A stretch of 64,000 nt of DNA. It comes from Seriola aureovittata (Eukaryota; Chordata; Actinopteri; Carangiformes; Carangidae). The translations under genes and the position numbers were made by a program. The notes beneath the pieces were generated by a model. It searched no databases and was not told where the DNA came from. It saw only the letters and a list, made by a program, of their open reading frames with translations. The stretch covers positions 4,905,583 through 4,969,582 of the forward strand of contig NC_079387.1 in the NCBI RefSeq assembly GCF_021018895.1, in the 5' to 3' direction. Positions 25,046-38,600 of this stretch are shown here, piece after piece. Position 1 is the stretch's first letter. Every line of letters starts with the position of its first letter.

Positions 25046-26524
25046 CCCAAGTCCCAAAAAATCATAATGGATATGTAAATTGTAAGACTAATTCCCAGTG
25101 CAATAAAATATATGATATTTCATATTTATTATAATGATATAATATTTTACTGTAGGAGACAGAGTTGTTATTTTGGGGGCAAAATATATGTATACATGTA
25201 CTGAAAAAGATGTTTTCGTATTGATTAAAAGTGCAATTAGACCATACATAGTTAAACACACATTCCATATTGGAAATCTGAAAATTAAAAGCAATCAATA
25301 ATTGCCTAATTACCGTTTTGTAAGAGGTACAGTTTAAAGGCATGGTCACACCAGCACTTAGAAGAAAGAAATTTGAACATTGGTGAACTTTGACACGCAA
25401 AATCAAGCTATTGACCAATAGCAAGCCATCTGACTTTTGAGGAAAAATAAAGGAAGCTATTGTAGCTTATCAACTGTGATGCACCTTTCAGTTTAATTTA
25501 ACCTCCTCTGCCAAAGTGACTGCTCCACCGAGGGGGAACTGTTTGGCCCAGGACTGACAGGATAAATCTGGAAAGTGAAAGTCATTATCACCACTGTGAT
25601 TCCCTCAAGCAAGGTCTTCAAACCTGTTAGGAGCTGTCCAGTGGCCATCAGATCAGACTGTAGCTGAACAGGGCAGCATCCAGGTGTGAAAGTGTGAAAG
25701 TGTGAACAGGCCAATCCTGAAACTGAGAGAGTGGAACTTCCCCTGTAATGTTAAAAAAAAGAATTGTGTTGGCTGTATGATTATCCCTGTCTATTATTTA
25801 AAATCTCTCAAGTGGTAATAGATATGTCTGATGGCCTATAATTGTCTCAGTGATCCATTTTTATCATCATCACCTTCTTATTCATCCCCATGAACCCTGC
25901 TTTTATTTCCACCCGAAGAATAATTATAAAAAATGTTCCACCAAGAAACTAGTTTCCTTTTTTTTTTCACACAGGAACAGTTGAGCTCTGCAGCCTTACA
26001 TGGTGAAATGCCAGACTGCTCTGACCTAAGACTAGAAAGAGAGGAAGATACAGAGGGAGAGAAACAACTTGACTGATACAGAAAACCACAGCAGGCCAGA
26101 GAAAACAGACGACGCTTCTGCTGCCAGTCAGAACAGCGAGGGATGTGTTCTCTACTGACCAGAGATGTAAGTAAAGAGCACGTACTTGAAAAGCAAAACC
26201 TGTTCAGACTCCAGAGGATTCCTCTCCTTGAGCTTTTTCCTGCTCTGCCACACTTTGGCCAAAATGTCAACTTTACACACAATAAATGTCATAATCTTAA
26301 AATTCTTGAGCACATTCGTGATCGCACGGGACATTTCAGTTTTAATGTCAACGTGACTTGTCAGCGCCACCCTCAGGACAAACTTGATATTTTCAACCTT
26401 TATTTGTCGGAAATAGATGCTTCCAAAGGGACACTAGTTGGGTTTTTACAATGCTATTTACAATGCATTCGCATGCACAAGATTGCGACACTCTCCCTTT
26501 CTTCAGAGCACTGGTCTGCACATC

Positions 26525-26600
26525 CTCAGGAAGCTAAGCTAAGCTAATTTCCACCTGGCTATAGTTTCTTAGCTACTTCAAAATAGACAGCCAGCTAGAT
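26525..26600 (+). repeat. Possible interspersed repeat fragment (gctaagctaagctaa type)
   Basis: gaagctaagctaagctaa followed by a ctggctatag-like stretch recalls a common fish repeat with a gctaagctaagctaac core. Only a short piece is recognisable. Confidence 0.35.
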
Positions 26601-27033
26601 AGAGGACAGTTTATACTAGAGTGGGTTGCTGTGTTGGCAAATGTGTTAACAGTCCACACAATCATAAATTTCGGGTTGCACGTTGATGTCCACAAGCTGA
26701 ATCTCCTAGCTATGCAGACACAGGAAGAATAATTTGAGCTTTAGTCTTTCGGCACATGAAAAGTGAAAACTTGACATTATGAATGTATAATAACTCTGCA
26801 ATAGATTGTAAACAAACCAGAAATGTTTAGTTGTACATGTCAGTCTTTATTTAGCAGAAGGAAGTGTTAAGGAAGTATTCACTGACAAAGGCCCTGTCCT
26901 AAGCCACCTCCTTCTCTTCATTTCATCCTGCACAGAGCTGTAATATTGTATATTAATTTATTGCATTGCAGCTGGGATTACTGGCATTCATAATGCTTTT
27001 AAAACCCTGTTTGTCATTTTTGATGTAACATTG

Positions 27034-27105
<72 letters not shown>
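27034..27105. repeat. (GATA)n microsatellite
   Basis: About 72 bases of a perfect GATA/TAGA tetranucleotide array, followed by GA-rich sequence and a CT run at 27231-27275. Confidence 0.97.
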
Positions 27106-27230
27106 AGAGACATAGAGAGGGAGAGAGAGAGGGCGTTTTAGGGGTGAAGAGGGATGTGGGGTGGGTTTACCCCATCAGCTGTGTTTACTCTGGAAGACTT
27201 TCTGCTTCTGTTGGCAGCTTCACACACATT

Positions 27231-27275
27231 CTATCTCTCTCTCTCTCTCTCTCTCTTTCTCTTTCTCCCTCTCTG
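27231..27275. repeat. (CT)n microsatellite
   Basis: Pyrimidine-rich CT run with some TTT interruptions. Confidence 0.9.
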
Positions 27276-28909
27276 TTCTCCAGATATAGCCAGCTATGTG
27301 GAGAAGCCTTCAACTAGCTTTTTTCCCAGAGGCCTCTGTCTAAGAGCAGGCTTTATCTGATATGAGCTTTTGAAGCCCAGTACCAACCCGACATGACAAT
27401 TCTCCTCTGAATCCAACTGTAATGACATTAAAGTGTTTGTGAATTGAATTTTGTAAAAATTAAATTTTGAAAAAAACGAATTTAGAAACTCGGGTTCCTT
27501 CTGGCAGCGCTGAACAGGTTTATTGAACATTTAGGGACAAAATGCTTTACAGGTGGTGCATATATATATATATATACACATGTGTGTATATGTATGTTAC
27601 AGTATATAATTTTTAATCGGGATAACCCAGATGACCTACAATCTTAAAATGACATACTTAGCTCAGGTTTTAGCTCTGTTAAAACACATCATTAATCCAT
27701 CACTGAGCAGGGTTGCGCAAAACATCCCCTAATGTTGCTCACACAGCGATGACTGCATCAGTATGCACACTAATGCACTGAACCTAATGTGATTACAAGA
27801 ACTCTGCAAACGAAACACAAACCACACACACCTTAATCTGATGATCTAATTTAATGAGTACTTTGGATTGATAATGTCTGCAATTGAGACACATGAGGAA
27901 TTTAATTATTAAGTCATCTGGAGGTGTAAGGTGGCGTACACATCATAGGCTACTTCCAGATATGATTATATTCTGATTGTTTACATTTCAACAGAGTCCA
28001 GGAAGTTAGACCGCAGCAGCAGAAACAATGATATGATGGTTTCTGACATGAGGGAAGTGACTGACAGTGTTTACAGCCTGTAGGGGAGCATGTCAGTCTG
28101 ACTGATCAACAGCTGACACAGAGAGGGGGTGGTGGCTCCTCAAAGGTCTTTGGTTGGTGTAGAGGTTCTTTTGTGGAATCATTATAACTTAAGCAGCCAT
28201 CTTTTTTGTCACTATAAACATGTGGCGTCTCAGAAGATAGCAAGACTAAGTAATTTTAAAAAGAGGAAATAACACATTCTTCTTATAGATGAGATGCTCA
28301 GGCTTCTTTGTTGTCATCAGTAATTTATAGGAACTATGTTAGCGAACTAAAGATAAATATTGCTGTATAATCGAGTTTACTGAGCCAGGTTTGCTATTTT
28401 TCTTGTTGTGTTACCTCCTGTAATTGTCAGTAGCTTGCATTCACTAAACATTTGCATTATTGGCATCTTCAGTTGGCAGGAATGTGTGTCTTTTATCGTA
28501 TATCTTTGTCGTTTACATCCAGGGTCTTTTTATGTAGTGAGGAGGACGGTGAGGGTGTGGAGGTGGTGAATGGACGTGTAGCGTGTTGCCAGTTACCATA
28601 GTCTCGCTCCATCCTTAACTACCTGTGGTTCCCTATGGCAAACTATGGATTCTTCTGAATTAAATACTTTTTTAGAGAGCGATGATTGTACTTGAGTCCA
28701 AGTTTAATCCCATAACTCGATGCATCCAACTAGCTGAAGTGCCTCCGAGAAAGACAGACAATGAATTGCTCCCAGCTGTTGGGATGCAGCTCTGCTCAGA
28801 AGTTGATAAAGAGTTTCAGCCTCAGGGATCAAAAGTCCCACAGGAAACCAAAGGAAGGCTCCCCAGATACAGAGCACTGTCCCAGCTGCCAGTGCTTCCA
28901 ACGTAAAAT

Positions 28910-29555
28910 AACACAAATCTAATGCTCCCGGTCACATCCTCTGTCATTCTGATCTAAAATCAAAAATGCTGCACACCCAGACTGAGGCATCCACCTGTCA
29001 CATCTCCAAAAATAATCCTCAAAGCCAGCGCACCTCATCTCTCTGGCTAAAATAAATTGAAGGCACCCAACCTGCTAAATATGAAAAACCACAAATCCAA
29101 CAGGCACAATAGTTGGCATCGTCCAGTCATTTCAAATCCAACACGCCTGATGTTGAACCTGACATGACTCAAATGGCCTCTCACCCAGTCTAGTGATGTA
29201 CCACAAAATCCAAAAGTAAGCACAGCAGGCTACTGTTGTAACACTAATCCACTGCTCCCCATTGTGGCATGTGAATCATACTTCTTCAATAAAACCACAT
29301 AAAACAAACACAGGCAGGCCTCACAACCACACAAATCCACAGCACCTGATCTGCGTCGGCCTACGTCTCCAAAATAATCACTCAAATCCAGCGCCTCCAA
29401 AGGACGGCATTCCCTCGAGATACCCAGCAACAATCACTCAAATTCGGAATGCCCTGGGACACTCAGCCTCTAAAAATAACACAAATCGCGCGCTGGATTT
29501 TTGGACTCACTTGTCATTTCTCTGAAAATAGAAACCCAAATCAACCGAGGCCTAT
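28910..29555. repeat. Quasi-periodic block with recurring caaatcca-like motif
   Basis: A motif close to CAAATCCAGCGC or CAAATCCAACGC recurs roughly every 35-90 bases: near 28915, 29022, 29093, 29134, 29206, 29333, 29384, 29439, 29482 and 29538. It is often preceded by an A-rich piece such as ctccaaaaataatcactc. The units are strongly diverged, so an old degenerate tandem array or nested repeat is possible. Periodicity was judged by eye. Confidence 0.4.
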
Positions 29556-31861
29556 CTACTGTGAGATCAGAGCTGCAATTGGCGCATGTATCAATTTTGG
29601 TTTTGTACAAAATGCTTTCACTATGATTCTTCTAGATGGAGTCTATGGGAGCTAGAGACAAATTCATTTGTTTTCACTTTCAAGGACAATGATACAGTGA
29701 GTAGAAAAAATATGTTGATAAGTCCAGTAGTGATGAATAAATCTAAACATGTAAACGAAACTAAAAGCAGCAGAGAGACATTCCTGACTTCCTCTCTTGA
29801 CCCTCATCAATCCCTCATTAACATCCAGCCCCTGACAACCCTGCACAGGATGGGCGGGTACAGATAAGGGAATATGGATGATTATTAATGATAAACAAAA
29901 TGAATGATCTGATTTGCATAGTCAGATTTGAACATTTTGATAGTAGTGTAGTAGTGAAGTTGAAACCAGTTAGTATTTTATTTAACATTAATAACTCCAA
30001 CTCAAGGCTTTTTGTCTTGCTCTACCTAAGAATTCCTTAGGAAATATTTTCTGTGATATAAACAAGACAGATATTTTAATTTTACAGAGCTAAGGGACCC
30101 CATTTACTTCAATTCTTCAGTACTGGTAATTAATGTAATATCTTAAAATATTCAGGTAACACTTTTATTAACCCAAGGATTCTATAAAGAGTAAATCTGA
30201 GCATTACTAAACAATGTCCCAGTGAGCAGTAACCCCGTTCTGGCTGTGAAGTCCGGAGAGGATTACAGGTGGTATGTTGCAGATAGTGCAGGCCACTAAA
30301 TGCATAACTAAATGTTCTTATCATTGGCTGTCATTAGAGCACAGTGGGCATTCTTTCCATTGATACAGAATTGTGTCATCACATAAGGTCTATAAACAGA
30401 TCCTCTGTTCACAAAGACGGCCTCAAGAGTACAACAGGCCTCACTGAGCTGTGCTCGTTTGAGGCCTTTGAAACCTTTCAGTGTAATTAAGATGCAGGTC
30501 AACAACAGTGTTTGTTATTAACTCCAAAACCACTTTTCAGAATGAACTTTTACCAACAGTTTGTAGTAGTAATGGCATCATCTTCCCCGAGAGCTCATTG
30601 GTTAGTATGTGGGCTGTTCATACATGAGGCAGATTGCCATGAGGTGGACTCCTAATGCTTCATTCGACTGGCCCCTGGGCTGTGTGTGCTCTGTAAAACC
30701 TCCCACCCAGGGTGTGATGTGAATGCAAAATGGCCACTGTGAGAAAAATGTATAAAAGTAAACTTAAATTGGCTTAAAGATGAAAATGTGTAATTGTATA
30801 CCCACATATAAAATGCATTGTATATGTGTTATGTGATTTTATTATATTGAATTTCATCTTAGGGTCCCAAAAAGGCTTGAGCAAACCAGGCTACAGCTAA
30901 TCTCAAATCAATGACTCAGTGACCATATGTCTCCGTAGACAGTTTGAAAGATATTTTTTAACACTTCTTTGACGCTAAAAAAGTGAACATTGTACATTTG
31001 AAAAAATTCCCAGTGATTTGCATTGTGTTTAATTGTGCAGTGGTATACTGTTAGCTCATTAGCATACTTCACAACATTTATTGTGAAACATGCACAATAA
31101 ATGAGAGAAATATTGATTGTAGTTCTATCCAATTTCAAGAAAGTTACTGAATATGATTATTTTAATACACGTGACATGATCTGTCTAAAATTAAAACAAA
31201 GTGCATTATTACACAGTCATCTATGAAAATCGAAAGCGACCTCTCCATATAGACACGTTCTTTGGTTCTCTTTCACCCTGAGGTCAGAGGTCATGTCTTG
31301 TAGAGGGCAGAACCTCTGGAGCCTGTAAGGATTCAGTATCTGGCTCAAGGGCCCTTCAGCAGGACTCTGAATGATCTAATCGAAGGTCGGCCACTCGGCA
31401 CATCATAGCCCTGCTGATCCAAGAGTGAGAACCATTTTGTTTGACGCAGTCTAGTTGAAACATCTGATTGGCTATAGTTATTTAGAGCATCCTGATATGA
31501 TGATGGACTGTTGAGGTTAGCATAGAGGATTGTGATTGGATGCTGGAGTTTCTAAATGGTTTGTGTGGTGTCTTCGGTCTGATGTACGGACAAGTTGGAC
31601 TGGAGTGATGGAAAAATAACTGCTCTATTTATAAAAGGCCCATTTAACAGAGGAGGGTCATCTGTGTCCCTCACAGGAACACACAAACAGTCAGCCTGTC
31701 CTCCTGCTACCAAGAACTCATTCCATTACAAGATCAGATCAGGACTCATAACTACCTGCTTCCCCCTGTTTTACAAGCTGTCACATAAAGCAGAGATGCG
31801 ATAAATCATCTTAATGTCTGGGTTGATCAAGTTTAGAGTTCGGACCAAATCCAGCCAGAAG

Positions 31862-31940
31862 CTGCTTTCATCTCAACCCTCATGCTTTATATATTTATAT
31901 ATGCATATATATATATATATACATACACATATATACACAA
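31862..31940. repeat. AT-rich low-complexity tract
   Basis: Alternating AT/TA and ATAC units in intergenic DNA. Confidence 0.8.
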
Positions 31941-34900
31941 CACAATTCATATAAAACAGTCGTTTTTTTTCCTAACGTGTAGAAATTAAAAAAGATTATT
32001 CATCTTGATGATTTTGAATTATGTGTAAAGTTTTAAAATTCTTTGATATTATAGACGTTTTATAAACATCATCATCCTTTAACATGACAGTGTGGCTGGT
32101 ATTGTTTCCACCTTGTGAGTCTGTGTGTGTGTGTGAGTGCAGTGGGAGTTAGTTTTGAGGACTTTGGTGGGTGTTAATTTGTCTGTCTGTGGACAGATTT
32201 TGTCACCATGATAGCATTGCAATCCGTGTGATCCCATGGCAAGATGGTCTCTAGTAGTCATTGATTTCTGATGCTATTAAAAGTCTATTTACATCTGTAA
32301 TGTCCATAAACACAGTAGTGTAGAAACCATAGTGCTGACATACTATTCCATTATATGTGTCATTTATATGATAACAAAAATGCTGATTACTTATTAAGGA
32401 AGAAGCATCATTTTACTTATGTTGATGCAGATACGGACATACAAATTTGTGTTTGGACATTTAAACTGATATTTCATGCAGAATTACAGTAAGTAGTTGA
32501 AGAGTTGTTGGTTTTTGTTGGATCATTTTGAACTACATGCACATGAAATGAAATGGTGCCATCCTGTGGACAACTGCAGGTACTGTAACTACTGTGGCAC
32601 AGGCCATTTAGCCGTCTTGTCAGTGTATCGTGATGCTGTTGACTCTCAGTTTACATGGGTTTGTGTCAGTGGTGAAGATGAATGTTTGGAAGTTACACAT
32701 TTCAGATTTAGTCCATCTGGTGTTGCAGATTTAATTTAATTTTTGTTGTATGTTGTTGTATGCGTAGACATATACTGTAGTGTCAGCAGAACAGGAACAA
32801 CAACATAAACAGCCTAAATTAGTTGCTTTTGTTGTGTTATGTAATTGAAACAATTTTTTAGCAAGTGAAACCAAACACATGTAGTGTATAGCTCCTATAA
32901 AATGAGGTGAATTGATTGTATTAGTGTTAATATTAGACTTAATTTTATCGTAACTACCAGTGATGCATTTGCAGGCATTCTGCCAAGAGTTGACAACAGC
33001 TGACAGTTTCTTTTCTCCAAAAGTGAGATGATGTTGAAATGTCCCACGCAGGATTGCAAGTTGAAGGGCCAACGTGACGTAATTATAGTTTATTATAATT
33101 ATGATTATAGTACAAGTGTCCGTAGCAGATGTACAATAGGTACAGAAAAACTCAAACATGGACAGGACAACAAGGAACAAGTTCAAGGTACTAGAACCAA
33201 AACTGGAAGAAGAGTAAAACTGCTGGAGGATGTGAAACATAATAGAGATCCAGAGTGACTTCTGTAACAGAGATCCTTGTATTTTTACAATATCAGAGAG
33301 AAATGCCCTCTTTGGATTTCTCTTTGTTTTCTGTATGTTGTTTTGTTCTGTGTGTTCTTGTGTGAACAGTTAATTAAAGTGTTAAACCACAAGTGAGTGG
33401 TATCTCACTGTCCAGTCTTTGTATCACAGAGCTCTACAGTTAGTGTCACTTCAGAAGATTGGCCTTGATATTTTGTAAAAAAGCAGGAAATAACAATATG
33501 GTTTGTTGCAGTTTAAGTTCTTCTCTCTTGGGTTTTAGATAAAGTTCCTCTTAATGTTAAAAGAAAATTGCACTCACATGATTTAGCTTCCCCGACACAA
33601 GTCTGTCCTTTCTCATTTCTGAAACTCATGTGACAATCTGTTCATACACATGGTTCAATCTTGACCCACAGATCGCATACCGCTCTACGTTTTTGTCCTC
33701 GTGCTTTAGTCTTGATGTCTTCTGTGTCTTGCCTTGGAGATGTGTGGAGAAGGAAGGTATCAGAGCAGGCTGACAGAGCTTATTCCTCTGAAAATAGTTT
33801 ACCAAAAAGTTTGCCATTTACTTTTTTTTTTTTTTGACGAATATTTGTTAAAAACTACAGTGCTCAGGTGTTCTGGGAAATTAGTTTGACTCCTTTAAAA
33901 TATGTCACAAATATATGTCCAGATTCACGTCTTCAGTAAGAGCCAAATATTTTAGAATGAGGTTATGATTCAACACATAATCATGAGCTTGCCAGGGCTT
34001 GTAGTACTGCCTGTGGGCCAAATTTGTCAAATGACCCTGATGATGTCACGGGATGAACAGAAACCTTTTGGGTTTTCAACTGTGGTGTGGAGGTTGAAGG
34101 CTGTGAGGTTAGTTCCATTACATTATAGGAAATGTTGGGTCAAGAGTTTTGAGAGCTTGACCCATACTCGGGACTGGATGTCAGGATATTTGGCCTGTGT
34201 TTCTTCAAATGTGACCATTCTTTTTTTCTGTCCTTATTTTCCTAAATAATAATGACTTTACTTAAAAAACAAACAAACCGGAAATCAGTTAAGAAATCTG
34301 TGGAACTGATCACAGTTCTGCTTAACAGTTACTATATCTCTGTTGTGACTTGTTTTACTTTCTCTTTCAGTGATACTTAAATAACTTAAATTTCCAGTTT
34401 AACATTGTGAAATACATACGTACTGTTGGCTTAGAAATCATGTTGAGAAATCTACAAGCTGATGTTAATTTAAGATATGTGTGTGGGTTCACACATTTCC
34501 CCTGTGCTCATCTCGTGGTCACCAAAGCGACACTCTCAGGAGAAAAAAAAAGGTTGTACCACCTCTTTATACAAATTATTTACATTTGCATTAGCACACA
34601 TTTTGGCTTGTCTTCTGCAATTACGGTGAGAGTCGGATGATCAACGTGCGCATGATGGTGTTAGTCTGACATCCAGTCAAACCTTCGAAGGTAAGATGTT
34701 TAATCTTCTACATGGATTAGAGTTTAGGTAAACAGCACATTTGTTTTTCTGAAATTGTCGTTTTACTATCACAGAAGTTTTAATTATTGCCAGACAGAAC
34801 TTTTCTTTATTAATTTTAATCTTTTATTTCTAAAGCTTTCAGAGTAGACAATTCATCTTAAACCTCATAACACTCAATTCATCACAGACTAGCAAAATTA

Positions 34901-35460
34901 ATGTTTTTTTGAAACTTCTAAACACAATATTGAATTTAAAATTGTTTAAACTTATTAGCTCATGACAAATTGTTCAAATGAAAAAAACTGGGCATATCTT
35001 CCTCATTTGGTCTCAGTTGTTTACTTTGACATTTTGTGGCTACAAGAGGAAAATTGCTAAAAATGTTATTTGAGTTCCTGTTATGATTAAAGCTAATATA
35101 TGAATGAGTGCTGCAGGTTTAGCATGGCAGTTTAGATAATGTTAATACAAAACATGATGTAGATTTTTAGGTTTTTACGTTGAACCCAAATCTATATAGC
35201 ACAAAAGGAAGTGGTTTCAAACTGATGTTAATTTATGCTTTTAATGTCTCAAACAAAGTTGATGCTCATCTAAAAACTGTAACTGTAATTTGGTGTTTGT
35301 AATAGGATTATGTTGTATTTGAGTATTTTTGAATGGAGGTGACAGATTATATTTTTAGTTCATGAAACAATAAAAGTAGAATAAGAATCACACCTAACGC
35401 TCTTTGTTCTATATATGACCTTTGTTTTGCTCGCTTTGAAAGTAGATAGGGCCTCTTGGA

Positions 35461-35570
35461 TCACTTCCTTTAGAAACCATAAACACGTATATACACAGGA
35501 GATGATCTAACTGCTCTGACAGGAAATAACCTTGATGCTGGAAAGCGGCTCTTCGTCTTTTCTGCTAAAT
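35461..35570 (+). promoter_or_regulatory. cd2: Putative proximal promoter / 5' leader of cd2-like gene
   Basis: Just upstream of the start codon are ETS-type cores acttcctt (35463-35470) and caggaaat (35520-35527), both typical of lymphoid promoters, and a tatatatga stretch near 35411. There is no transcript evidence; the regulatory role is inferred from position. Confidence 0.3.
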
Positions 35571-35652
35571 ATGGCGAGGATGAAGATGAAGATGGCTGCT
35601 GTCTCTAAAATAACTTTGCTTCTGCTCTGCAGCTCCATCATCACCTCCACAG
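35571..35652 (+). CDS. cd2: cd2 exon 1, signal peptide
   Basis: ATG at 35571. Reads MARMKMKMAAVSKITLLLLC followed by SSIITST, a basic N-terminus plus a hydrophobic core, then donor ACAG|gtaccg in phase 1. The codon is completed by the acceptor at 39008. Later in-frame Met codons (residues 4, 6 and 8) could also serve as starts. Confidence 0.82.
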
Positions 35653-38600
35653 GTACCGTATAATTAAACTATTACATTAATTTGAAGGATGTTGTAATTT
35701 AGGAATTTTAGGATTTTAGTACAGTACAGATCAGTAGCTTGATTTTTTTGGGTTGTCCCTTAGCGTCACATTTCAAACAAAGTGTTATTTAACATTGATT
35801 ACCATGAGGTTTTTAAAAGCAAATCCTCTAAAAGAAAAATACCTGTTAACAAAAATCATATCTGAACTTTTTGGCCAACTGAAGTACCTTCCACATTTGC
35901 TACTAATGTACTTTTTATCTTTACTATGACACGGGTCAAATGATTCAGGTATTTGTTCTATTCTGTTACTACAAATCATGCATTAATGCCGTAAGTTTCA
36001 GATGTATTTTATGTTTTTCTGTGTGCTTTTCCTTCCAGGCTCCTATTGTTTTCCATTAAGTTTTCAAGCAGGGAAACTAATTACAAAATCAAAAAAAAAG
36101 CAAAAATATACAGTTTTTAAGTTGTGGGAAATGGGACGAAACATGCACAAGCGCTTGAAATGTGACCATTGACAAAAATTCACAAAAACTAAATATGAAT
36201 TAAAGGCTAAATTAATTCACGGCTGGTGCACTAAAGGGGAACCAGCAAAACGTTCAGCTCTACAAACGTTCTGTAGTGAACTGAAGTTCCTGACACAGGC
36301 AGGGTTTAGAGTTCAGTCGCTTCTGAGGTGGCCATTGAATGACATGAAACTATATCTATAAGAAATTGGTGTACATTTGTGTGTGTGTGTGTGTGTGCAT
36401 GTGCATCAATCAAACTGACTTGTTATTGTTGGTATAAATAAGTTTGTTGGTATAAATAAGTGTTCTTTCATTTATAGTTGTAACTTTAGCGGAAAATGCG
36501 TGCTGTGATTGTTGCGGGTGAATGCAAGAGAAAGCTAAAATATATCAGACATAGACGAAAGACATCATTCAGGCATCTTAACTGCAGCCAAAACAGGCTG
36601 CTATTGTGGTAACAATGGTCTGCAGTGAGGTTGCAGAGGATGAACAGGAAGCCGAGCAAAAGCGTTTTTAGTACAGACCTACAGAAGCAGCAGTTAGACA
36701 AAACACAAAGGCAACAATATGATTTCACCAATGGAAAAAAAGAATTAATGTACTATGTAAAAAATTACATCAACAAAAAGTGCCACATTTTTTGATATAT
36801 ATAATGATTGAACTAAATGGAGTTTTTCTGGAGGATAGAAAACCTAAAAATGATCACATACATTTTTAAAGTTGTTTTAAAGAGTTGCTGGATGATCTAA
36901 ACATGTTGATCAAAATAATGAAAGGCTTTTTTAATGAAAATTTTTTTCAGAAACTACTACAATGTAAACTCAAGTCAATGTATAATTTCTATCATCATCA
37001 TTTCATCTTATTCATTAAACTGCATTTAGCCTCTGTTCAGCCAATAAATACAATTATCAAAAAGCAGTATTAGTTGTTGCAGATGAACACTTATTGTCTC
37101 CGATTTTTAAATGTCAAAACTGATGCTTTGCTAGTTTGAAAATAAATGTGTGAAGATGTGAAGATTTGGTTCATATGTAAGGCGTTCACACATTTGTTTG
37201 TTGCTTCCTGGAACTAGTTTGTTCAGAGGTTTTCATAAAATAGGCTAAAGCAGCTTCATTTAATGATCAAGAATTGAATACTGTTGTAAAATGATGGAAA
37301 GCAAAGATCTTAAAGCACTGTGAGTGGCTGATGGAAGTCTATTGTAGGACATTTTTAAACTAGATGAACAGTAACTTTGGACTTAGGACTTTACAGGAAG
37401 CAGAGAACACAGATGGTTTCTGAGATCATAACTCATATTAAAGTACATTTTTGCTGATGTCACAGCTTTGGTAACAAGTTTTTAAGACCATTATCTCAAA
37501 GATCATGGTGCAATTTCTCATTATTTTGAGACATGTGCTTGTTCTAACTTTAATTTTATTTCAATATAATAAATGTTCTGTGACATGGATAGATCCAAAA
37601 AGCTCATCATCTTAAGATAATAAGACATTTAAATCATAACTACATGAAAGACGTATGTCATATCTTAAGTAACATATTCGTTACAGGTGACAGTGGGCTT
37701 AAAAACCTAAATGTGAGTAGTTTGTTATCTTAAAGGGGGGTGCAATGGAAACCTTAAGCTCTGTTGAAGTACAAAGCTGTTGCTCCTCTCGACCTCACCA
37801 ACTTTAAGATGTCATGAATTGCATGATTTGACTTCCTCTCAGTTTGAATTTGTCAGGTGAAAGAAAATAATGATATCCAATATCTAACTTTTCTGTTTTG
37901 GGTTTTGATGATACGAACTTGTCAACTGCTAAATGCGATTATTAGCAAATGTAGGTTCCTGTCTGACACAGATCAAGAATATTTCATTGAAGCAGTTCAA
38001 TGTATTTGTAACACTCACTGATGCCTTATGACTGACGGCAAGCCAGCAGGTTAAATTGAGGGTTGATATAAGCAGTAGGGCACCTGGGGGTGATTGAGAC
38101 AACCAGAGGGGTACATTGGCTGAGCCTCCACATTTTTACAACTGTCACCCAAATGAAGACATTAACCCTATTTTGACTAGTGACTCAAATTTATGTTCCA
38201 AATAAGGCTTAAACCACCAACGTTTTTTGTTTTTAACCATATGGGAAAATATTAATGTTCTACATCACAAAACCAATCATTTCCTGTGGGTGAACTTCAC
38301 AGAAAATGAAACTTCAGTTACATTCTGTGATTGCTAATCAAGGATTTTTTTTCTTTTTCTAAACCCAGCAATTACTGAAAAGATTTCAGTCATGCTTCAT
38401 AAAAGTGATTTTTACATATTTACGAAAAAGAATTGCTGGCACCTTTAGTAAATGAAAATGAAGGTTGGATGTTTAGTTCACGTGGGAGTGTGTTTACTGC
38501 GTGGCTTCGCAGCAGACTGTGGTCTGGAGAGGCGCATCATCCATCCTCAGTGAACTCAGGCTTTGCATAAAGGTGAAAGTGTTTGTGTAGGCTGAGTTTC

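Larger units (their letters stand above)
17257..35570. other. About 18 kb without recognisable coding sequence
   Basis: Between pln and the cd2-like gene I found no exon with protein-like composition and consistent splice phases on either strand. The 5' noncoding exon and promoter of pln should lie at the left side of this stretch but cannot be placed. Contents are microsatellites, degenerate interspersed repeats and a quasi-periodic block at 28.9-29.55 kb, each listed separately. The human neighbours cep85l, slc35f1, mcm9 and asf1a were looked for by eye and not seen. Confidence 0.6.

Noticed and set aside
26143..26547. 134-codon ORFs on both strands around 26.1 kb
   Set aside because: No recognised motif, partly overlapping a repeat-like gctaagctaagctaa segment; neither frame has exon partners.
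32731..33240. 169-codon ORF on the minus strand
   Set aside because: Longest intergenic ORF after ptgfrn, but its composition (Ile/Asn/Thr runs from AT-rich DNA) and the lack of any recognised motif or splice-framed neighbour suggest chance.
17257..35570. Expected neighbours cep85l, slc35f1, mcm9 or asf1a
   Set aside because: Searched by eye for remembered protein stretches in the listed frames and found none; short exons cannot be excluded.
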